Positions 5,515-7,270 of a DNA stretch of 7,270 nucleotides are shown here, piece after piece. The position numbers and the translations under genes were made by a program. Under the pieces are notes generated by a model, which did no database searches, was not told the DNA's origin, and worked only from the letters and a program-made list of their open reading frames with translations. Within the stretch, counting starts at the first letter, position 1, and each line of letters starts with the position of its first letter. Source of the stretch: Pontimonas sp. (lineage in GTDB: Bacteria > Actinomycetota > Actinomycetes > Actinomycetales > Microbacteriaceae); the NCBI GenBank assembly GCA_023263045.1, contig JALQXU010000044.1:1-7270 (forward strand), read 5' to 3'.

Positions 5515-7016
5515 GCGATATCACTGCTCTTTCGGCCAGCGAACTGGCCGAGTCCTTGGCATCCGGCGACCTTTCGAGCGCAGAAATTACTCAGGCTCAT
5601 CTTGATCGCATGGAGGCGACGGAGGGCATCGTCGGTTCTTTCCTGGCGCGATCAGAGACAGCTCTCGATACCGCCCAGCACAGCGATGCGCGCCGGAAAA
5701 AGGGCGAGGCACGCTCGCCTCTTGAGGGTGTTCCGGTGGCTATCAAGGACGTGCTGTGTACGACAGACATGGTTACTACCGCTGGATCGAGGATTCTTGA
5801 GGGCTGGATTCCCCCGTATGACGCGACTGTAGTGCGAAAACTCCGTGAAGCGGGGCTGGTGCCACTCGGCAAAACCAACATGGACGAGTTCGCCATGGGG
5901 TCCTCGACTGAGCACTCTGGCTATCACGTCACCAAGAACCCTTGGGATCTCTCTCGGGCCCCTGGAGGCTCGGGAGGAGGCTCTGCGGCAGCCGTGGCAG
6001 CACGACAAGCCCCCGTGGCCATCGGGAGCGATACGGGGGGCTCCATTCGTCAGCCCGCAGCCTTTACCGGCACCGTTGGCGTCAAACCCACCTACGGGGG
6101 AGTCAGTCGCTACGGAGTGATCGCTCTGGCATCGTCACTCGACCAAGTGGGACCGGTGTCGCGCACAGTCCGAGACTCCGCTCTCATCCACGATGTGATC
6201 GGAGGCCATGACCCCCAGGATTCGACGAGTATTCCCACCCCCTGGGCCTCGATGACGGAGGCTGCGGATACCGGAGCGCAGGCAGCAGACCTCGCGGGGC
6301 TCCGTGTGGGCGTGGTGAAGCAATTGGTGACCGAGGGTATTCAACCCGGCGTGAAGCAGCGTTTTGACGAGGCTCTGGAGTTAATGGCTGCTCAAGGTGC
6401 CGAGATCATCGAGGTGGATGCACCGCACTGTGAGTACGCGGTAGCTGCTTACTATCTGGTCTTGCCGGCTGAAGCGTCCAGCAACTTGGCCAAATTTGAT
6501 TCTGTGCGGTTTGGTTTGCGTGTCACGCCTGAGGGCAACCCGACCGTTGAGGACGTCATGGCGGCAACGAGGGATCAGGGCTTTGGCGATGAGGTCAAAC
6601 GCCGCATCATCCTGGGCACCTATGCGCTCAGTGCCGGCTACTACGACGCCTACTATGGGAGCGCTCAGAAGGTGCGAACCCTGATTCAACGTGATTTTGC
6701 TCAGGCTTTCGACAAGGTCGACGTGTTGGTATCCCCGTCAGCACCGACAACAGCCTTCCCCCTGGGTGCGAAGCTGGATGACCCTCTGGCCATGTGGGCG
6801 GGGGATCTGACGACAATTCCCGTGAACTTGGCAGGAATACCGGGGATGTCCCTGCCGATGGGTCTGGACCCGGAGGATGGCTTGCCGGTGGGGTTGCAAC
6901 TGATGGCCCCTGCGTATGAAGACGCGAGGCTCTACAAAGCTGGGGCAACCCTGGAGAGATTGTTCTTCGAGCGTGACGGATACTTGGTCTCCTCGCGCAC
7001 ACCGGAGGTGGTCTAG
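5511..7016 (+). CDS. gatA: Asp/Glu-tRNA amidotransferase subunit A (glutaminase)
   Basis: This complete 501-aa protein of the amidase-signature family hydrolyses glutamine and passes ammonia to GatB for amidation of mischarged tRNA. The Ser-cisSer-Lys triad is intact: K79 in VAIKD, S154 in GGSGGGS and S178 in SDTGGSIRQP. These are the same positions I recall for Staphylococcus aureus GatA. Other signature blocks include GKTNMDEFAMGSSTEHS (120-136) and GTVGVKPTYGGVSRYG (187-202). Late conserved parts, SPSAPTTAF and NLAGIPGMSLPMG, are present, and the C-terminus looks whole. The GTG start overlaps the gatC stop by 4 nt, with GGGAGG (5501-5506) 4 nt upstream. It is a cytosolic subunit of GatCAB. 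Confidence 0.98.
   Translation: MSDITALSASELAESLASGDLSSAEITQAHLDRMEATEGIVGSFLARSETALDTAQHSDARRKKGEARSPLEGVPVAIKDVLCTTDMVTTAGSRILEGWIPPYDATVVRKLREAGLVPLGKTNMDEFAMGSSTEHSGYHVTKNPWDLSRAPGGSGGGSAAAVAARQAPVAIGSDTGGSIRQPAAFTGTVGVKPTYGGVSRYGVIALASSLDQVGPVSRTVRDSALIHDVIGGHDPQDSTSIPTPWASMTEAADTGAQAADLAGLRVGVVKQLVTEGIQPGVKQRFDEALELMAAQGAEIIEVDAPHCEYAVAAYYLVLPAEASSNLAKFDSVRFGLRVTPEGNPTVEDVMAATRDQGFGDEVKRRIILGTYALSAGYYDAYYGSAQKVRTLIQRDFAQAFDKVDVLVSPSAPTTAFPLGAKLDDPLAMWAGDLTTIPVNLAGIPGMSLPMGLDPEDGLPVGLQLMAPAYEDARLYKAGATLERLFFERDGYLVSSRTPEVV
7004..7010 (+). promoter_or_regulatory. Strong ribosome binding site for gatB
   Basis: GGAGGTG, inside the last codons of gatA, sits 8 nt before GTG 7019. It is the best-spaced site in the window. 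The next codon, GCG, would give the Met-Ala N-terminus common in GatB. This marks 7019 as the intended start even though the recognisable GatB frame does not continue from it. Confidence 0.75.
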
Positions 7017-7018
7017 CC

Positions 7019-7270
7019 GTGGCGAGCTCTCCACTCAAACCAAGATGTTCTCTGCGGCACCGAACCCTGCCGCCATGGACGAGTCCGCTATCGAACCCAA
7101 CACCTGTATCACCCCGCTCTGCTTGGGGCTCCCGGGCAGTCTGCCGGTGGTTAATCGCACCGCGGTGGAATACAGCATCAGCTTGGGCCTCGCCCTGGGG
7201 TGTGACATTGCTCCGGTGTCCCGTTTTGCCAGGAAGAACTATTTCTATCCCGATTTGGCGAAGAACTACC
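7019..7270 (+). CDS. gatB: Asp/Glu-tRNA amidotransferase subunit B, cut by the window edge and with a disrupted 5' end
   Basis: GatB binds the tRNA and activates the misattached Glu or Asp for amidation. The recognisable body runs from about 7024 in the frame of ATG 7045. It reads ELSTQTKMFSAAPNP, then LCLGLPGSLPVVN, then SRFARKNYFYPDLAKNY at the window edge, all strongly GatB-like. However, the well-placed start (ribosome binding site 7004-7010, GTG 7019) is in a different frame: 7019 to 7045 is 26 nt, not a multiple of three. Normal GatB has roughly 25-30 further residues before ELxTxTKMF, including the conserved GLEVHVEL strand, and there is no room for them. An in-frame start at ATG 7045 would have no ribosome binding site and would lose this region. 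The identity is certain. A deletion or frameshift, either real or from sequencing or assembly, is the best reading of the 5' end. Confidence 0.85.
   Translation, partial: MASSPLKPRCSLRHRTLPPWTSPLSNPTPVSPRSAWGSRAVCRWLIAPRWNTASAWASPWGVTLLRCPVLPGRTISIPIWRRTT

Noticed and set aside
7019..7270. The open frame continuing directly from GTG 7019 as a new protein
   Set aside because: It stays open to the window edge, but its product is an Arg/Pro/Ser/Trp-rich shadow, while the overlapping frame is unmistakable GatB.
1..7270. CRISPR array, insertion sequence, tRNA/rRNA, phage or defence genes
   Set aside because: Nearly all the sequence is accounted for by six recognised genes plus partial gatB. No spaced repeats, transposase motifs or tRNA-like cloverleaf were noticed.

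Overview
The window is a 7.3 kb piece of a moderately GC-rich bacterial chromosome. It reads entirely in the plus direction and is densely packed. The best fit is an aquatic actinobacterium close to the Microbacteriaceae (for example the Rhodoluna/Aquiluna/Pontimonas group). Three things point there: an actinobacterial-type light-driven proton-pump rhodopsin, an NAD-dependent DNA ligase with a basic insert I associate with Microbacteriaceae, and the ligA-gatC-gatA-gatB order. The lineage is inferred from protein character, not from a search.

Layout. Bases 1-92 are a short GC-rich leader with small hairpins and a repeated 10-mer. A complete rhodopsin gene (93-794) follows. It ends in a strong UUCG-capped stem-loop (809-842), so it looks like an independent transcription unit. 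Next come a complete M16 zinc peptidase (888-2249) and a histidine phosphatase (2332-2934). The gap between them holds a 7-bp stem-loop and a 12-codon ORF that overlaps the peptidase stop. From 2973 to the window end runs a housekeeping cluster: ligA (2973-5189), gatC (5215-5514), gatA (5511-7016, overlapping gatC by 4 nt) and the first part of gatB (7019 to the edge).

Roles. The rhodopsin should pump protons outward in light; no retinal or carotenoid synthesis gene is visible here. LigA seals nicks in replication and repair. GatCAB converts Glu-tRNA(Gln), and often Asp-tRNA(Asn), to the amidated form, which is essential in bacteria lacking GlnRS.

The most unusual observation is at gatB. A well-placed ribosome binding site and a GTG-GCG start follow gatA, but the recognisable GatB sequence begins almost at once and in a different frame. 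About 25 conserved N-terminal codons are missing. This is either a real deletion/frameshift in an essential gene or, more likely, a sequence or assembly artefact. Other points of interest are a probable leaderless ligA transcript, a rhodopsin active site with bacteriorhodopsin-like Met in place of the proteorhodopsin His, and a possible relic reading frame after the M16 peptidase. I saw no mobile element, CRISPR array, tRNA or rRNA, and no convincing undescribed multi-gene system.
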